Assembly (NCBI RefSeq): GCF_014851675.1
Contig: NZ_JACVAE010000004.1
Coordinates: 124,001-188,000 of the forward strand
From: Rhizobium sp. ARZ01
Lineage (GTDB): Bacteria; Pseudomonadota; Alphaproteobacteria; Rhizobiales; Rhizobiaceae
DNA length: 64,000 nucleotides
Direction of reading: 5' to 3'
Shown here: in pieces, positions 49,996 to 59,391 of the stretch
How positions within the stretch are numbered: the stretch's first letter is position 1
Layout of the letters: every line of letters starts with the position of its first letter
Made by a program: the position numbers and the translations under genes
Notes under the pieces: model-generated
Seen by the model: only the letters and a program-made list of their open reading frames with translations
What the model was told of the DNA's origin: nothing
Databases searched by the model: none

Positions 49996-51726
49996 ATGCC
50001 GTCTGAGGTCGAACGACGACTGACAGCCATCATGGCCGCCGACGTGGTCGGCTACGCGCGCCTCATCGAGGCGGATGAAGCTGCAACCCTCGCAGCATTG
50101 AGAGCCCTGCGGCAGGGCATACTGGAGCCGCTGCTTTCGGAGCACCATGGCCGAATTGTCAAGCTGATGGGAGACGGCGTGCTGGTCGAATTCGCCAGTG
50201 CGGTGAACGCCGTGACCTGCGCCGTTGACGTCCAGAAGGGCATGGCGGGCGCCAATCAGGATCTTGCCGAGGACCGCCGTGTCGTCCTGCGGATCGGGAT
50301 CAGCCTGGGAGATGTCGTCGTCGAAGGCGATGACATATTCGGTGACGGCGTCATCCTCGCGGTGCGGCTTCAGGCCATGGCGAACCCGGGTGACATCTGT
50401 GTCTCCGGTAGCGTCTACGAGCAGATCAAGCGCAAGCTTCCTCTCCCATTCGACGAACTCGGCCCGCGGACGGTCAAGAATGTCTCCGAGCCGGTGCTTG
50501 TCTACCGCCTTGGATCATTGACACATCGGGAGGCGCGCGGGTCGGAAAAGGCGTTCCTGCCCCTGCCCGCCCGGCCGGCTATTGCGGTCCTGCCTTTCGC
50601 GAACTTGAGCAATGACGCCGAGCAGGAGCCGTTTGTCGATGGCCTGACGCAGGACCTGATTACCGACCTTTCAAGAAGCGGCGGGCTGTTCGTCATCGCC
50701 AGTCACTCGGCCTTTGCCTACAAGGGCAGGCATGAGGACGTGCGCCGCATCGCTCGTGAACTCGGCGTGCGCTACCTGCTGGAAGGCAACGTTCGTCGGG
50801 CGGGCGGGCGGGTTCGCATAAACGCCCAACTGATCGATGCGATCCAGGGCGATCATCTCTGGGCCGAGCGGTTCGACCGGGGCCTTGAGGATATCTTTGC
50901 CGTGCAGGACGAGGTGTGCAGCAAGATCGTCGAGGCGCTGGCGGGGCGCTTGTTGCTCCCGCCGACCCGTAACCGGCCGGCAAATCTGGCAGCGTATGAA
51001 CTCTGTGTTCGGGCGCGGTCCTTGACCATGCAGACTGCAATTGCCGCGAAAGAAGCGGTTTTCCTGCTGGAGCGGGCGATCGTGCTCGATCCAGACTATG
51101 CGGAGGCGCACCGATGGTTGGCGCTGAACCTGTGGTTGGGTTGGGAATTCTGGGGTGAGCCGATGGCACCCAATCGAGCACGATCCCTGGCCGAAGCGCG
51201 GCGGGCGGTAACGCTCGATCCCAACGATGCCGGGAATCGGTGGGTGTTGGGCTTCATCCTCGGTCACGAGCATCTGTGGGACGAGGCGGACATGGAATTC
51301 GATGCAGCCCTCGAATTGGATCCGAATCATGCGGACGCTTGGGCGATGCGTTCGGATCTGGCGACACTCGGCGGGCAGCCCGCTGTGGGCATCGAATTTG
51401 TCCGGAAGGCTCTCCGGCTCAATCCGCATCCGCCCGGCTGGTACTTCTGGCAACTGGGGCAAGCGCAGTATGCAAACGGTGACTACGAAGCGGCAGTTCA
51501 GACGTTGCGCCGGCCCGAAACCTACCGCACGCCCTCGCGCCGCCTGCTGGCGGCGAGCCTTGCGCAACTTGGCCGCCTGGACGAGGCGTGCTGGGAGGCG
51601 GATCTGTTCATGATGGGCAATCCCAAGTTTACGATCCGCCAGTGGGCCGACAGCCAGCCCTTCCGGGACGACGACCTGCGGCGGCATTTTCTCGAAGGGT
51701 ATCGCCTGGCCGGGCTTCCGGAATGA
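49996..51726 (+). CDS. Class III adenylate cyclase-like / TolB-like / TPR fusion, soluble
   Basis: A 576-residue protein with the same plan as the 42.7 kb cyclase but no membrane span. The N-terminal cyclase domain keeps MAADVVGYARLIEADE and LMGDGVLVEF, but the position of the conserved transition-state asparagine is I120 (GDGVILAVRLQ), with R124 retained. The TolB-like domain (PAIAVLPFANLSNDAEQEPFVDGLTQDLITDLSRS) is followed by TPRs (about residues 360-560). GGAG lies 7 bases before ATG 49996. It may have weak or no cyclase activity. Confidence 0.88.
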   Translation: MPSEVERRLTAIMAADVVGYARLIEADEAATLAALRALRQGILEPLLSEHHGRIVKLMGDGVLVEFASAVNAVTCAVDVQKGMAGANQDLAEDRRVVLRIGISLGDVVVEGDDIFGDGVILAVRLQAMANPGDICVSGSVYEQIKRKLPLPFDELGPRTVKNVSEPVLVYRLGSLTHREARGSEKAFLPLPARPAIAVLPFANLSNDAEQEPFVDGLTQDLITDLSRSGGLFVIASHSAFAYKGRHEDVRRIARELGVRYLLEGNVRRAGGRVRINAQLIDAIQGDHLWAERFDRGLEDIFAVQDEVCSKIVEALAGRLLLPPTRNRPANLAAYELCVRARSLTMQTAIAAKEAVFLLERAIVLDPDYAEAHRWLALNLWLGWEFWGEPMAPNRARSLAEARRAVTLDPNDAGNRWVLGFILGHEHLWDEADMEFDAALELDPNHADAWAMRSDLATLGGQPAVGIEFVRKALRLNPHPPGWYFWQLGQAQYANGDYEAAVQTLRRPETYRTPSRRLLAASLAQLGRLDEACWEADLFMMGNPKFTIRQWADSQPFRDDDLRRHFLEGYRLAGLPE

Positions 51727-51781
51727 CGCGGTGCTGCAAACCCCGGCAGACAGGATCGCCAGAGCGCTCTCCGCACTGCTG

Positions 51782-52582
51782 CTACTTCTCGTTGTTCGAC
51801 ATCGCGCCGAGCAGCTTCGGCAGGTCGCCGAAGCGAGCGACGAGGCCGAAGATCAGGGCGGCGATCGAAACGAAGAGAATCGTCACCGACGCCATGGTTG
51901 GCGTGTAGCCGTAGCGCAGCGCGTTGAAGATCTTGATCGGCAGCGTTTCCATGGTGAAGCCGATCGTCATGTAGGCGACGATGTATTCGTTCAGAGAGAG
52001 TACGAAAGCGAACGCATACCCGGAGACGAGATAAGGCAGGATCAGCGGCAGGACCACGGTGCGGAATACGGTGCGATCGTCGGCCCCCATTGTCGCGGCC
52101 GCCTCGACCAGTGAACGGTCGATCGAGGAGAAGCCAAGCGACAGCGTCACCAGCGGCAGGGTAACGAAGAAGATCGCGTGGCTGATCACTGCCGTCCACG
52201 GCTGGCCGTAGAAGCCGGTTGTCGCCCAGAAAGTGAGCATGCCGAGCGCGGTAATGACCGGCGGTAGCGTGAATGGCGCGATGCCCAGCAGCTGAAAGAT
52301 GTTCGCCCAGGGGGCATGGCGGCGCCATAGGAACCAGGAGAGTGGGAGCGCGATCGCTAGCGCCAGTGCTGCCGAGAGCGCTGCCAGCGTTACCGAGGCA
52401 AACAGCGCGCTACGCCATTCGGGGTTCGTGAAAACCTCGCCGTACCAGGAGAGCGAGAAGCCCTGCGGGGGAAAGGCGAGCGTCTGCTTCTGGTTAACCG
52501 AGACGCCGGCGACGACAATCAACGGCAGGGAGAGGAACAGCCCGACGAGGCCGAGGTAGAGGCGCGGGAGAAACGAGGTCAT
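51782..52582 (-). CDS. Spermidine/putrescine-type ABC transporter, permease 2 (PotC-like)
   Basis: A 266-residue permease with six spans and the docking loop VEAAATMGADDRTVFRTVVLPLILPY; the segment AFVLSLNEYIVAYMTIGFTMETLP is typical of PotC-type subunits. ATG 52582 overlaps the previous permease stop by four bases (ATGA). It is the last gene of the agmatinase-led operon. No terminator is obvious in the 55 bases before the convergent cyclase stop. Confidence 0.92.
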   Translation of the reverse strand: MTSFLPRLYLGLVGLFLSLPLIVVAGVSVNQKQTLAFPPQGFSLSWYGEVFTNPEWRSALFASVTLAALSAALALAIALPLSWFLWRRHAPWANIFQLLGIAPFTLPPVITALGMLTFWATTGFYGQPWTAVISHAIFFVTLPLVTLSLGFSSIDRSLVEAAATMGADDRTVFRTVVLPLILPYLVSGYAFAFVLSLNEYIVAYMTIGFTMETLPIKIFNALRYGYTPTMASVTILFVSIAALIFGLVARFGDLPKLLGAMSNNEK

Positions 52583-53433
52583 ACGGCTTCTCCCTTGCGT
52601 CCGGCAAAGAGCGTCAGGCCGACGAGGCCGAGCGTGACGAGCACGAGGAACACCGCCATGGCCGCCGCGAACGGCATGTTCGACTGGTAGATCGCCTGGT
52701 CGGTGATTAGTACTGAAAGGGTCCAGTGCTGCGGCCGACCGAGGATCTGGGGCAGCAGATAGGAGCCGAGCGCGAAGATGAAGACCATGATCAGCGTGGC
52801 GACGATCGTGTTGCGCAGGGCCGGCACGACGACGGTGAAGAAGGACCTGATCGGCGAGGCACCGAGCGTGCGTGCGGCCTCGGTCAGTGTTGGATCGAGG
52901 CGAACGATGGCGGGATAGAGGACGAGAACAGTGTAGGGCAATGCCTGGTAGACCATCGCCGTCAGCACCGCGCCAAAGCTTGGGTTCAGCGCTACCGGTT
53001 CGCTCATCAACCCGATCGCGACGAAGAGGTTGGTGATGCCGGCGGTGCGCGAAAACAGCGTCGACCAGGCAAAGCCGATGATGACTTCGGAAAGGGAGAG
53101 CACGGATAGCAGTGCGACGAGCCACAGGACCTGCGTTCGACGCTTCGCGCGCGAGAGCAGATAGGTGAACGGCACTGCGATCAGCACGCAGCAGATCGCG
53201 ACGGCAATCGCGAGGAAGAGCGAGAAGCCGAGCACCTTGCCGAAGAACAGGCTGAGGAAGCGGGCGTAGTTGTCGAAGACGAAGGCCGTGGAATAGAAAC
53301 CGGCCGGATCGCGCTTGAAGAACGAGACGGCGATCATTGTCGCAAACGGAACCACGAAAAAGACCGTCAGCATCGCGGCGGGGAAGAAGAGCGGGCCGTA
53401 ATCGGCGAGTTTTTGCGGCGCTTCGCGTCTCAT
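52579..53433 (-). CDS. Spermidine/putrescine-type ABC transporter, permease 1 (PotB-like)
   Basis: A 284-residue permease. It begins MRREAPQKLADYGPLFFPAAMLTVFFVVPFATM and has the docking loop TEAARTLGASPIRSFFTVVVPALRN. About six membrane spans are visible. Its start overlaps the ATPase stop and its end overlaps the second permease start, both by four bases, so the order ATPase-permease-permease is tightly coupled. Confidence 0.92.
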   Translation of the reverse strand: MRREAPQKLADYGPLFFPAAMLTVFFVVPFATMIAVSFFKRDPAGFYSTAFVFDNYARFLSLFFGKVLGFSLFLAIAVAICCVLIAVPFTYLLSRAKRRTQVLWLVALLSVLSLSEVIIGFAWSTLFSRTAGITNLFVAIGLMSEPVALNPSFGAVLTAMVYQALPYTVLVLYPAIVRLDPTLTEAARTLGASPIRSFFTVVVPALRNTIVATLIMVFIFALGSYLLPQILGRPQHWTLSVLITDQAIYQSNMPFAAAMAVFLVLVTLGLVGLTLFAGRKGEAV

Positions 53434-54467
53434 GACTTCAACACCACGCAGGCGTCGGGCGAGAGCTTGATGCCGACATCCTGGCCGACATGCACGTCTG
53501 GTCGAGCGTGTGGCATGGAAACGGCGACGATCTGCTTGCCGCCGGCTTCCACGAAAGTCTCGATCGTGCCGCCGAGGTCACGCACAAAGGTGACCTTGCC
53601 GCTGATCGCGCCATGGCCTGGTGCCGTGAGGTGAACGTCCTCCGGGCGCACCGATAGTATGCCCTTCGAGAGGCCGCCGGGAACGGAGAGGCCCTCGATC
53701 AGTGTACCGAGCACATGGGCGCGGCCGGACTTGTCGGCGGAGAAGTCGATCAGATTGGTCATGCCGATAAAGTCGGCGACGAAGGTATCGGCCGGGCGGC
53801 GGTAGATTTCCACCGGCGGCGCTGCCTGGCGGATCTCGCCGCTGTTCATCACCACGACGGTGTCGGCCATGGTCATCGCCTCGCGCTGGTCGTGGGTGAC
53901 GACGATGGTGGTGATGCCAAGGCGCTGCTGCAACTGGCGCAGTTCCACCTGCATGGCCTCGCGCAATTTCGCATCAAGCGCTGAGAGCGGCTCGTCGAGC
54001 AGAAAGAGCTTCGGCGAGATGGCAAGGGCACGGGCGATCGCGACACGCTGGCGCTGCCCCCCGGAAAGCTTCGATACCGGCCGGTCCGCGTAGCCGGACA
54101 GATGGATCATCGCCAGCAGTTCATTGACGCGCTTGACCTGGCCTTCCTTGGGTACGCCGCGAATGCGCAACGAATAGGCGATGTTCTCGCCGACCGTCAG
54201 GTGCGGAAAGAGCGCCAGCGACTGGAACACCATGCCGAGATCGCGTTTGTGTGTCGGAACGCGCGTAATGTCTGCGTCGTCGAGCCGGATCGCGCCATCG
54301 GTCGGCAGGTCGAGGCCGGCTATCATGCGCATGAGTGTGGTCTTGCCGCAGCCGGAGGGACCGAGCAGGCAAACAAAAGTCCCGTGCGGAACGGTCAGGT
54401 TGACATTCTTCACCGCGGTGAAGCTGCCGAATTCCTTGGTGACATTCTGAAGTGCCAGTCCGGACAT
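53430..54467 (-). CDS. Spermidine/putrescine-type ABC transporter, ATP-binding protein
   Basis: A 345-residue PotA-family ATPase: Walker [11 protein letters not shown]-loop VFQSLALFPH, signature LSGGQRQRVAIARAL, Walker [13 protein letters not shown], the HDQREAM switch and a C-terminal TOBE domain. It starts 278 bases after the binding-protein stop and has a hairpin in that gap, so its expression may be lower than that of the binding protein. Confidence 0.94.
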   Translation of the reverse strand: MSGLALQNVTKEFGSFTAVKNVNLTVPHGTFVCLLGPSGCGKTTLMRMIAGLDLPTDGAIRLDDADITRVPTHKRDLGMVFQSLALFPHLTVGENIAYSLRIRGVPKEGQVKRVNELLAMIHLSGYADRPVSKLSGGQRQRVAIARALAISPKLFLLDEPLSALDAKLREAMQVELRQLQQRLGITTIVVTHDQREAMTMADTVVVMNSGEIRQAAPPVEIYRRPADTFVADFIGMTNLIDFSADKSGRAHVLGTLIEGLSVPGGLSKGILSVRPEDVHLTAPGHGAISGKVTFVRDLGGTIETFVEAGGKQIVAVSMPHARPDVHVGQDVGIKLSPDACVVLKS

Positions 54468-54668
54468 TGTGTCTCCGAGCTATTGATGTGGTCGGGGTTG
54501 CCGTCCCCTCTATCTGCCCAGTCGCATTCGCTCAAGGGGCAGATCGGATTGCCGCATTGCTGCGGAAGTCGGTGTGCAATTTAAGCAGGGCCGGCGGGCA
54601 GTTTCCGCCAATCGCCTGTTGCAACACCTCCTGTCTGCCTCGCCCCCTGAAGGGGGGATGAACCGGGA

Positions 54669-54711
54669 GCAGGTGGGGCGTTCGTCCGGGCACCGGATGC
54701 GCCCCACCTGC
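54669..54711 (-). terminator. Intercistronic hairpin after the second Pot-type binding protein
   Basis: A perfect 12-bp inverted repeat, GCAGGTGGGGCG (54669-54680) and CGCCCCACCTGC (54700-54711), lies 34 bases after the binding-protein stop on the minus strand. There is no T-run. A nearby CCCCCTGAAGGGGGG is a second small stem. It probably protects the upstream mRNA and limits transcription into the ATPase and permease genes. Confidence 0.65.
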
Positions 54712-54744
54712 AAAGCATGCCAGCCTAAAACGAGCAGCGATCCG

Positions 54745-55833
54745 TCAACCGACGATCAGCTCCGTCCACTTCTGGTTCAGCCAGTCGGACTTGGTCTGGT
54801 ACATGTCGTAGCGCGGGATGATCGGCTCGATGTCCGAGGATACTGCGGCGAATTCCTTCTCGTTCAGGTCGAGCAGTTCGCGTTTGACCGTTGGTGCCGT
54901 GCCCACCTTGCGTGACAGCGTGGCCTGGATGGCCGGCTGGCACATGTAGTCGATGAAGATGTGTGCTTCCTCGACCTTCTGCGAGGCGCGGGACAGCGCC
55001 CAGCAACCCGAATCCTGGATGCCGCCTTCCTTCGGGAAGGTGGAGCGGACCGGATGACCGTCGGCGGCGGCAAGGCCGGTGACGTCATGGTAGTACTGAC
55101 CCATCGGGATTTCGCCCGATTTCAGCGCCTGTTCGAACTGCGCCTCGTCGCGGTACCAGAGCGCCACGTTCGGCTTCACCTCGGCAAGCTTCTCGAATGC
55201 CTTGAGGATCCCCTCTTCGGTGTCGAGCGCGTTGGTGCCGCCCATGAAGGTCTTGGCCGTTACTTCAAGCAAGAACGAGTTGGAGACGAGCGCGAGCAGG
55301 CCGAGCTTGTCGGCATTCGCCGGATCCCACAGCGCTTGCCAGGAGGTCGGCGCTTCCTTGTAAACGTTGGTGTTGGTGACGAGCGTGATGTACCAGGCCA
55401 CCGCCCCGATGCCGGCGATGCGGCCATCCGGATACTTGTTGACGAAGCGGTCGATCAGGTTGCCGGCGTTCTTGATCTTGGCCGTATCGAGCGGCGCCCA
55501 GAGCTCGGTCGCCTGGCCCTTCAGCATCGCCACCTGCGACATCATTGAAACGTCGGCCGGGGCCTGGCCTGCTCTTGCCGCCTGCTCGAGCTGGACGAGC
55601 CAGGCTTCGCCGGTCGGTTCAGCGATCGATTCGACCGCGATGCCGGTCGCCTTGGTGAATTCAGGGAAGATGTTCTTGTCGAACGAATCCTTGAAGTAGC
55701 CGCCATAAACGCCGACTTTCAGCGACTTTTCCTGCGCACGCAGGATCGAGGGCATCGCCAGCAGTGATGCGCCGGCCACGCCGGCGCCGAGCACGCCGCG
55801 GCGGCTCACGTTTGCGTTGAGAATGTCTTTCAT
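54745..55833 (-). CDS. Spermidine/putrescine-type ABC transporter, substrate-binding protein (Tat signal)
   Basis: A 362-residue periplasmic binding protein. It has a twin-arginine-type signal (VSRRGVLGAGVAGASLLAMPSILRA), unlike the Sec signal of the paralogue at 35.0 kb, so it is probably exported folded. The mature part starts KSLKVGVYGGYFKDSFDKNIFPEF; later LVQLEQAARAGQAPADVSMMS and WYITLVTNTNVYKEAPTSW match the PotD-like family. GGAGAAAG precedes ATG 55833. It follows the agmatinase gene by 68 bases. The ligand is unknown. Confidence 0.92.
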   Translation of the reverse strand: MKDILNANVSRRGVLGAGVAGASLLAMPSILRAQEKSLKVGVYGGYFKDSFDKNIFPEFTKATGIAVESIAEPTGEAWLVQLEQAARAGQAPADVSMMSQVAMLKGQATELWAPLDTAKIKNAGNLIDRFVNKYPDGRIAGIGAVAWYITLVTNTNVYKEAPTSWQALWDPANADKLGLLALVSNSFLLEVTAKTFMGGTNALDTEEGILKAFEKLAEVKPNVALWYRDEAQFEQALKSGEIPMGQYYHDVTGLAAADGHPVRSTFPKEGGIQDSGCWALSRASQKVEEAHIFIDYMCQPAIQATLSRKVGTAPTVKRELLDLNEKEFAAVSSDIEPIIPRYDMYQTKSDWLNQKWTELIVG

Positions 55834-55901
55834 TGTCTTTCTCCAGTTTCTGCCGGGCGGAAGTTTTCCCGCACCGGCGTGTTCCCACTTTTTATTGTAT
55901 G

Positions 55902-56960
55902 TCAAGCCTTTGCCGAGACGGAAGGGCTGAATACCATCAGGCTGAGGATTTCAAACAGCACCTGTGCGCCGGCATGAGCGGTGTTCGTCGTGGCATCGTA
56001 TTGCGGGGCCACTTCGACGACATCGCCGCCGACGAGATTGACGCCCTTCAGGCCGCGGAGCAGCTCCAGCACTTCGCGCGTGGTCAGGCCGCCGATCTCC
56101 GGCGTGCCGGTGCCCGGTGCAAAACTCGGGTCGAGGCTGTCGATGTCGAAGGAGAGGTAGGTCGGGCCGTCGCCGACGATCTTTCTGGCCTTCTCGATGA
56201 TCGCCGGGATGCCCATGCCGGTGACTTCCTCGGCATGGATCACGGTCATGCCGGATTCATACGAGAACTCCCACAGATATTCGGAGGAGCCGCGAATACC
56301 GATCTGGATCGTGCGGGTCGGGTCAAGCACGCCATCGAGGACCGCATTGCGGAACGGGCCGCCGTGATGGAATTTGGTGCCATCGAAGGAGCCGCCGGTG
56401 TCGCAATGGGCGTCGATATGGATCATGCCGACCGGCCTGTTCTTGCCGACGGCCTTCATGATCGGGTGCGTGATCGAATGGTCGCCGCCGACGGCGAGCG
56501 GGATCACGCCCGCATCGACGATCTGGTTGAAGCGCTTCTCGATGTCCTCGTGGCTCATCTCCAGCCGGTAGCGGCTGCGGAACGGAACGTCGCCGATGTC
56601 GGCGACGCGCAGGTCCTGCACCGGTGCGCAGTCGAGTACGTGGTTGTACGGACCGATGCGTTCGATGGTGCGCATTGCACGCGGTCCGAAGCGCGAGCCG
56701 TTGCGGTTCGTCACGCCGAGATCCATCGGCACGCCCGTGATTGCCACCTGGAGGTTGCCGAAGTCCGGGTTCTCGGCATCAACCGGCATGTGCGGCGCGG
56801 AAAGGAAGGTCGGCACACCGGCGAAAGGTGCAAGGCGGGTACCGGTCTTGGAGAAAATCTTGTCGGCGACTTTCCGGAAGGCGGGATCGAAGATATCGCC
56901 GCCGTGTCCCTCTCCGAATTTCTCGCGGAGCGCCTGAAGCTTAGTGTCGTCGAATGCCAT
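55902..56960 (-). CDS. speB: Agmatinase-type ureohydrolase
   Basis: A 352-residue manganese-dependent ureohydrolase that releases urea from a guanidino compound. The Mn ligand motifs GGDHSITHP, IHIDAHCDTGG and SFDIDSLDPSFAPGTGTPE are all present. The product would be putrescine if the substrate is agmatine; guanidinobutyrate or another guanidino-acid is possible. GAGGTGG precedes ATG 56960. It is the first gene of the second transporter operon and is divergent from a LysR regulator, so the operon probably imports and opens a guanidino compound. Confidence 0.85.
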   Translation of the reverse strand: MAFDDTKLQALREKFGEGHGGDIFDPAFRKVADKIFSKTGTRLAPFAGVPTFLSAPHMPVDAENPDFGNLQVAITGVPMDLGVTNRNGSRFGPRAMRTIERIGPYNHVLDCAPVQDLRVADIGDVPFRSRYRLEMSHEDIEKRFNQIVDAGVIPLAVGGDHSITHPIMKAVGKNRPVGMIHIDAHCDTGGSFDGTKFHHGGPFRNAVLDGVLDPTRTIQIGIRGSSEYLWEFSYESGMTVIHAEEVTGMGIPAIIEKARKIVGDGPTYLSFDIDSLDPSFAPGTGTPEIGGLTTREVLELLRGLKGVNLVGGDVVEVAPQYDATTNTAHAGAQVLFEILSLMVFSPSVSAKA

Positions 56961-57148
56961 TTTCCACCTCATGTTACGTCGGAATCGGGCGCACGGGGGC
57001 TGGGCAATATCGATGTGTCAGAGATTTCTGCTCCCCCGGGCTTCGCCCTTGTTTTTATCATTACGTAACAAAACGGTTGGAAAATCAATTGACATTGTTA
57101 TAGCGTTTCCTGTGAGAAAAATTCACATCAGGTTGTTCAAGATCACAC

Positions 57149-58153
57149 ATGTCGAACCGCTTGCCGCCCCTCAACCCGCTGCGTGCCTTCGAAGCGGCGG
57201 CACGTCGAGGCTCGGTTTCGGCGGCGGCGCGTGAACTCAATGTCACCCATGGTGCCATCAGCCACCAGATTCGGGCGCTGGAAGAGTCGCTGAACACGGT
57301 CCTGTTCGAACGCGGCGGCAAGCGCCTGAAGCTAACCTCGCAGGGCGCATTGCTGTTGCCGGCTGTCACCGAAGCTTTCGGCGGGATCGCGGCGGCGACT
57401 GCGTTGATGAAGCGCCCTGCGACCACCGGTGCGCTGACGATTACCTGCGTGCCGGCCCTGCTGTCGTTCTGGATCATCCCGCGGTTGAACCGCTTCACCG
57501 ATCAGTATCCCGGCATCAAATTGAGCCTGGTCGCCTCGAATGATCCGGCCCAGGTGTTTTCGCGCGATGTGGATGTGTCCATCCTTTACGGCGATGGGAA
57601 CCTACCGGATTGCTGGACCCGGCTTTGGCGCCATCTGCGTCTCTTTCCGATCGCCAGCCCAACCCTGCTCAACAATCGTCCTCTGCGCTCGATTCGAGAC
57701 CTTACCGAACACACCCTTTTGCACGGCGACCAGGACGGGCGGGAGTGGAACACCTGGTTTGCCGCCGCTGATGCCGTTCACCTGCCGCGCGGCCCGCAGC
57801 ATTTCATGAGCGATGCGCGCCTTTCGACGGAGGCGGCCCTTCATGGCCAGGGGATTGCGCTAGGCGATACGATTACGGCGGCGAGCCTGATCGCCCGTGG
57901 CGAACTCGTCGTGCCCTTCGATCTGTCGGTTCCCGCGAATGACGCGTTCTATGTCGCCTGCCGGCAAGACGTGCGCGCGGCTCCCATCGTCAAGGTTTTC
58001 ATTGACTGGCTGTTCGCTTCGCTGGAAGAGGACAGCCTGCCGGAGCCGCAGATCTCGGCGCGCATGCTGCTGCGCGGTCGGGGGGCGCGGACCACCGAAA
58101 ATATCCAGCCCGCGTCCGCCCGTGCAGGGCGGCGAAAGACCGCAATCGAATAA
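57149..58153 (+). CDS. LysR-family transcriptional regulator (GcvA-like)
   Basis: A 334-residue LysR regulator: N-terminal winged helix (LNPLRAFEAAARRGSVSAAARELNVTHGAISHQIRALEESL), then a GcvA-type effector domain (LTITCVPALLSFWIIPRLNRFTDQYPGIKLSLVASND). It starts 188 bases from the agmatinase gene and divergent to it; a perfect palindrome TTACGTAA (57061-57068) lies between them. The C-terminal 20 residues are a basic tail. It probably controls the agmatinase-transporter operon and possibly the aminotransferase that follows 44 bases later. Confidence 0.9.
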   Translation: MSNRLPPLNPLRAFEAAARRGSVSAAARELNVTHGAISHQIRALEESLNTVLFERGGKRLKLTSQGALLLPAVTEAFGGIAAATALMKRPATTGALTITCVPALLSFWIIPRLNRFTDQYPGIKLSLVASNDPAQVFSRDVDVSILYGDGNLPDCWTRLWRHLRLFPIASPTLLNNRPLRSIRDLTEHTLLHGDQDGREWNTWFAAADAVHLPRGPQHFMSDARLSTEAALHGQGIALGDTITAASLIARGELVVPFDLSVPANDAFYVACRQDVRAAPIVKVFIDWLFASLEEDSLPEPQISARMLLRGRGARTTENIQPASARAGRRKTAIE

Positions 58154-58197
58154 CGAAATCCCGCGCGTGACGCGACCTTATTCAGAAAAGAAAGACA

Positions 58198-59373
58198 ATG
58201 CCGAAATTCAACGCTGCCGTGGAAATTCTCGCCGCCCCGCCGATCCCCACCGTTTTCTCGTGGGGCAAAAGTTATGACGGCCGCAACGGCCCAATGATTG
58301 ACCTGTCGCAGGCGGTGCCTGGTTATCCCGCCCATCCAGAGATGCTGCGACTGCTTGGCGATTGTGCCGCCTCGAGTGCCTATACCGGCTATGGCCCGAT
58401 CGAGGGAGATGCCCGCCTGCGGGAGGTCTACGGTGCGCACCTGGCAGATGTCTACGGTGCCGCTCTCGGCGCAGAGAACGTGCATATCACGGCCGGATGC
58501 AATCAGGCCTTTACTTGTGCAGCGATCACTGTGGCAGGCGCGGGCGACACCGTACTGATGAGCGATCCCTACTATTTCAATCAGGAAACGACGCTTGCCA
58601 TGCTAGGCGTCAAGGTGCGACTGGCGCCGTGCAACCCCGACAACGGTTTCCTGCCCGATCTTGCTACGCTTGAGGCAGCGATCAAGCCGGATGTGCGGGC
58701 GCTGGCGCTCGTCTCGCCGAACAATCCGACCGGCGCAGTCTATCCGCCGGAGCTCCTGTCCGCCATCTTCGACCTCTGCCGTGCGCGCGGCATCTGGCTG
58801 ATCCTGGACGAAACCTATCGGGACTTTCTGCCGGAAGCCGGTCAGCGCCCGCATGATCTGTTCAACAAGCCGGACTGGCAGGAGACGCTGATCGGGCTCT
58901 ACAGCTTTTCCAAGTCCTTCTGCATCCCCGGTCATCGTCTTGGCGCTATCACGGCGGGGGCAGCAGTGGTGGATCAGATCGCAAAAGTCATGGATAACGT
59001 GCAGATCTGCCCGCCCCGTTCGGCGCAGGCAGCCGTCGCTGATGCGCTGCCTATACTGGCCGAGTGGCGCGAACAGAACAGAATGGAGATCGCCCTCCGT
59101 GCCACGGCCCTGAAAGAGACGATGGAAGGGTTGAACGGTTGGTCGATCGGGGCACTCGGTGCCTATTTCGCCTTCATTCGCCATCCATTCGCCGAGAGGA
59201 CGTCGGCCGAGGTCGCCGAGCGGCTGGCGAAAGAGACGGGCATTCTGTGCCTGCCGGGCAGCTATTTCGGTCCGGGACAGGAGCGATACCTTCGCTTTGC
59301 CTTCGCCAATGCCGACAGTGATACAATTCGGCTGCTGAGAGATCGGCTGCAGCGGATTTCAAGCACGTCCTGA
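58198..59373 (+). CDS. Class I/II PLP-dependent aminotransferase
   Basis: A 391-residue aspartate-aminotransferase-fold enzyme. The glycine-rich GPIEGDARLREVYG, AGCNQAF, VSPNNPTGAVYPP, LDETYRDF and the Schiff-base lysine K239 (YSFSKSFCIPGHRLG) are in place, as is the C-terminal arginine region (YLRFAFANAD). It follows the LysR gene by 44 bases on the same strand, so it may belong to the same control unit. The amino donor is not readable. Confidence 0.9.
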   Translation: MPKFNAAVEILAAPPIPTVFSWGKSYDGRNGPMIDLSQAVPGYPAHPEMLRLLGDCAASSAYTGYGPIEGDARLREVYGAHLADVYGAALGAENVHITAGCNQAFTCAAITVAGAGDTVLMSDPYYFNQETTLAMLGVKVRLAPCNPDNGFLPDLATLEAAIKPDVRALALVSPNNPTGAVYPPELLSAIFDLCRARGIWLILDETYRDFLPEAGQRPHDLFNKPDWQETLIGLYSFSKSFCIPGHRLGAITAGAAVVDQIAKVMDNVQICPPRSAQAAVADALPILAEWREQNRMEIALRATALKETMEGLNGWSIGALGAYFAFIRHPFAERTSAEVAERLAKETGILCLPGSYFGPGQERYLRFAFANADSDTIRLLRDRLQRISSTS

Positions 59374-59391
59374 AGGGGCGTTTATCCGGCC

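Noticed and set aside
51782..53125. 447-codon frame extending the last permease upstream
   Set aside because: The upstream half is an out-of-frame reading of the preceding permease; ATG 52582 in the ATGA overlap is the true start.
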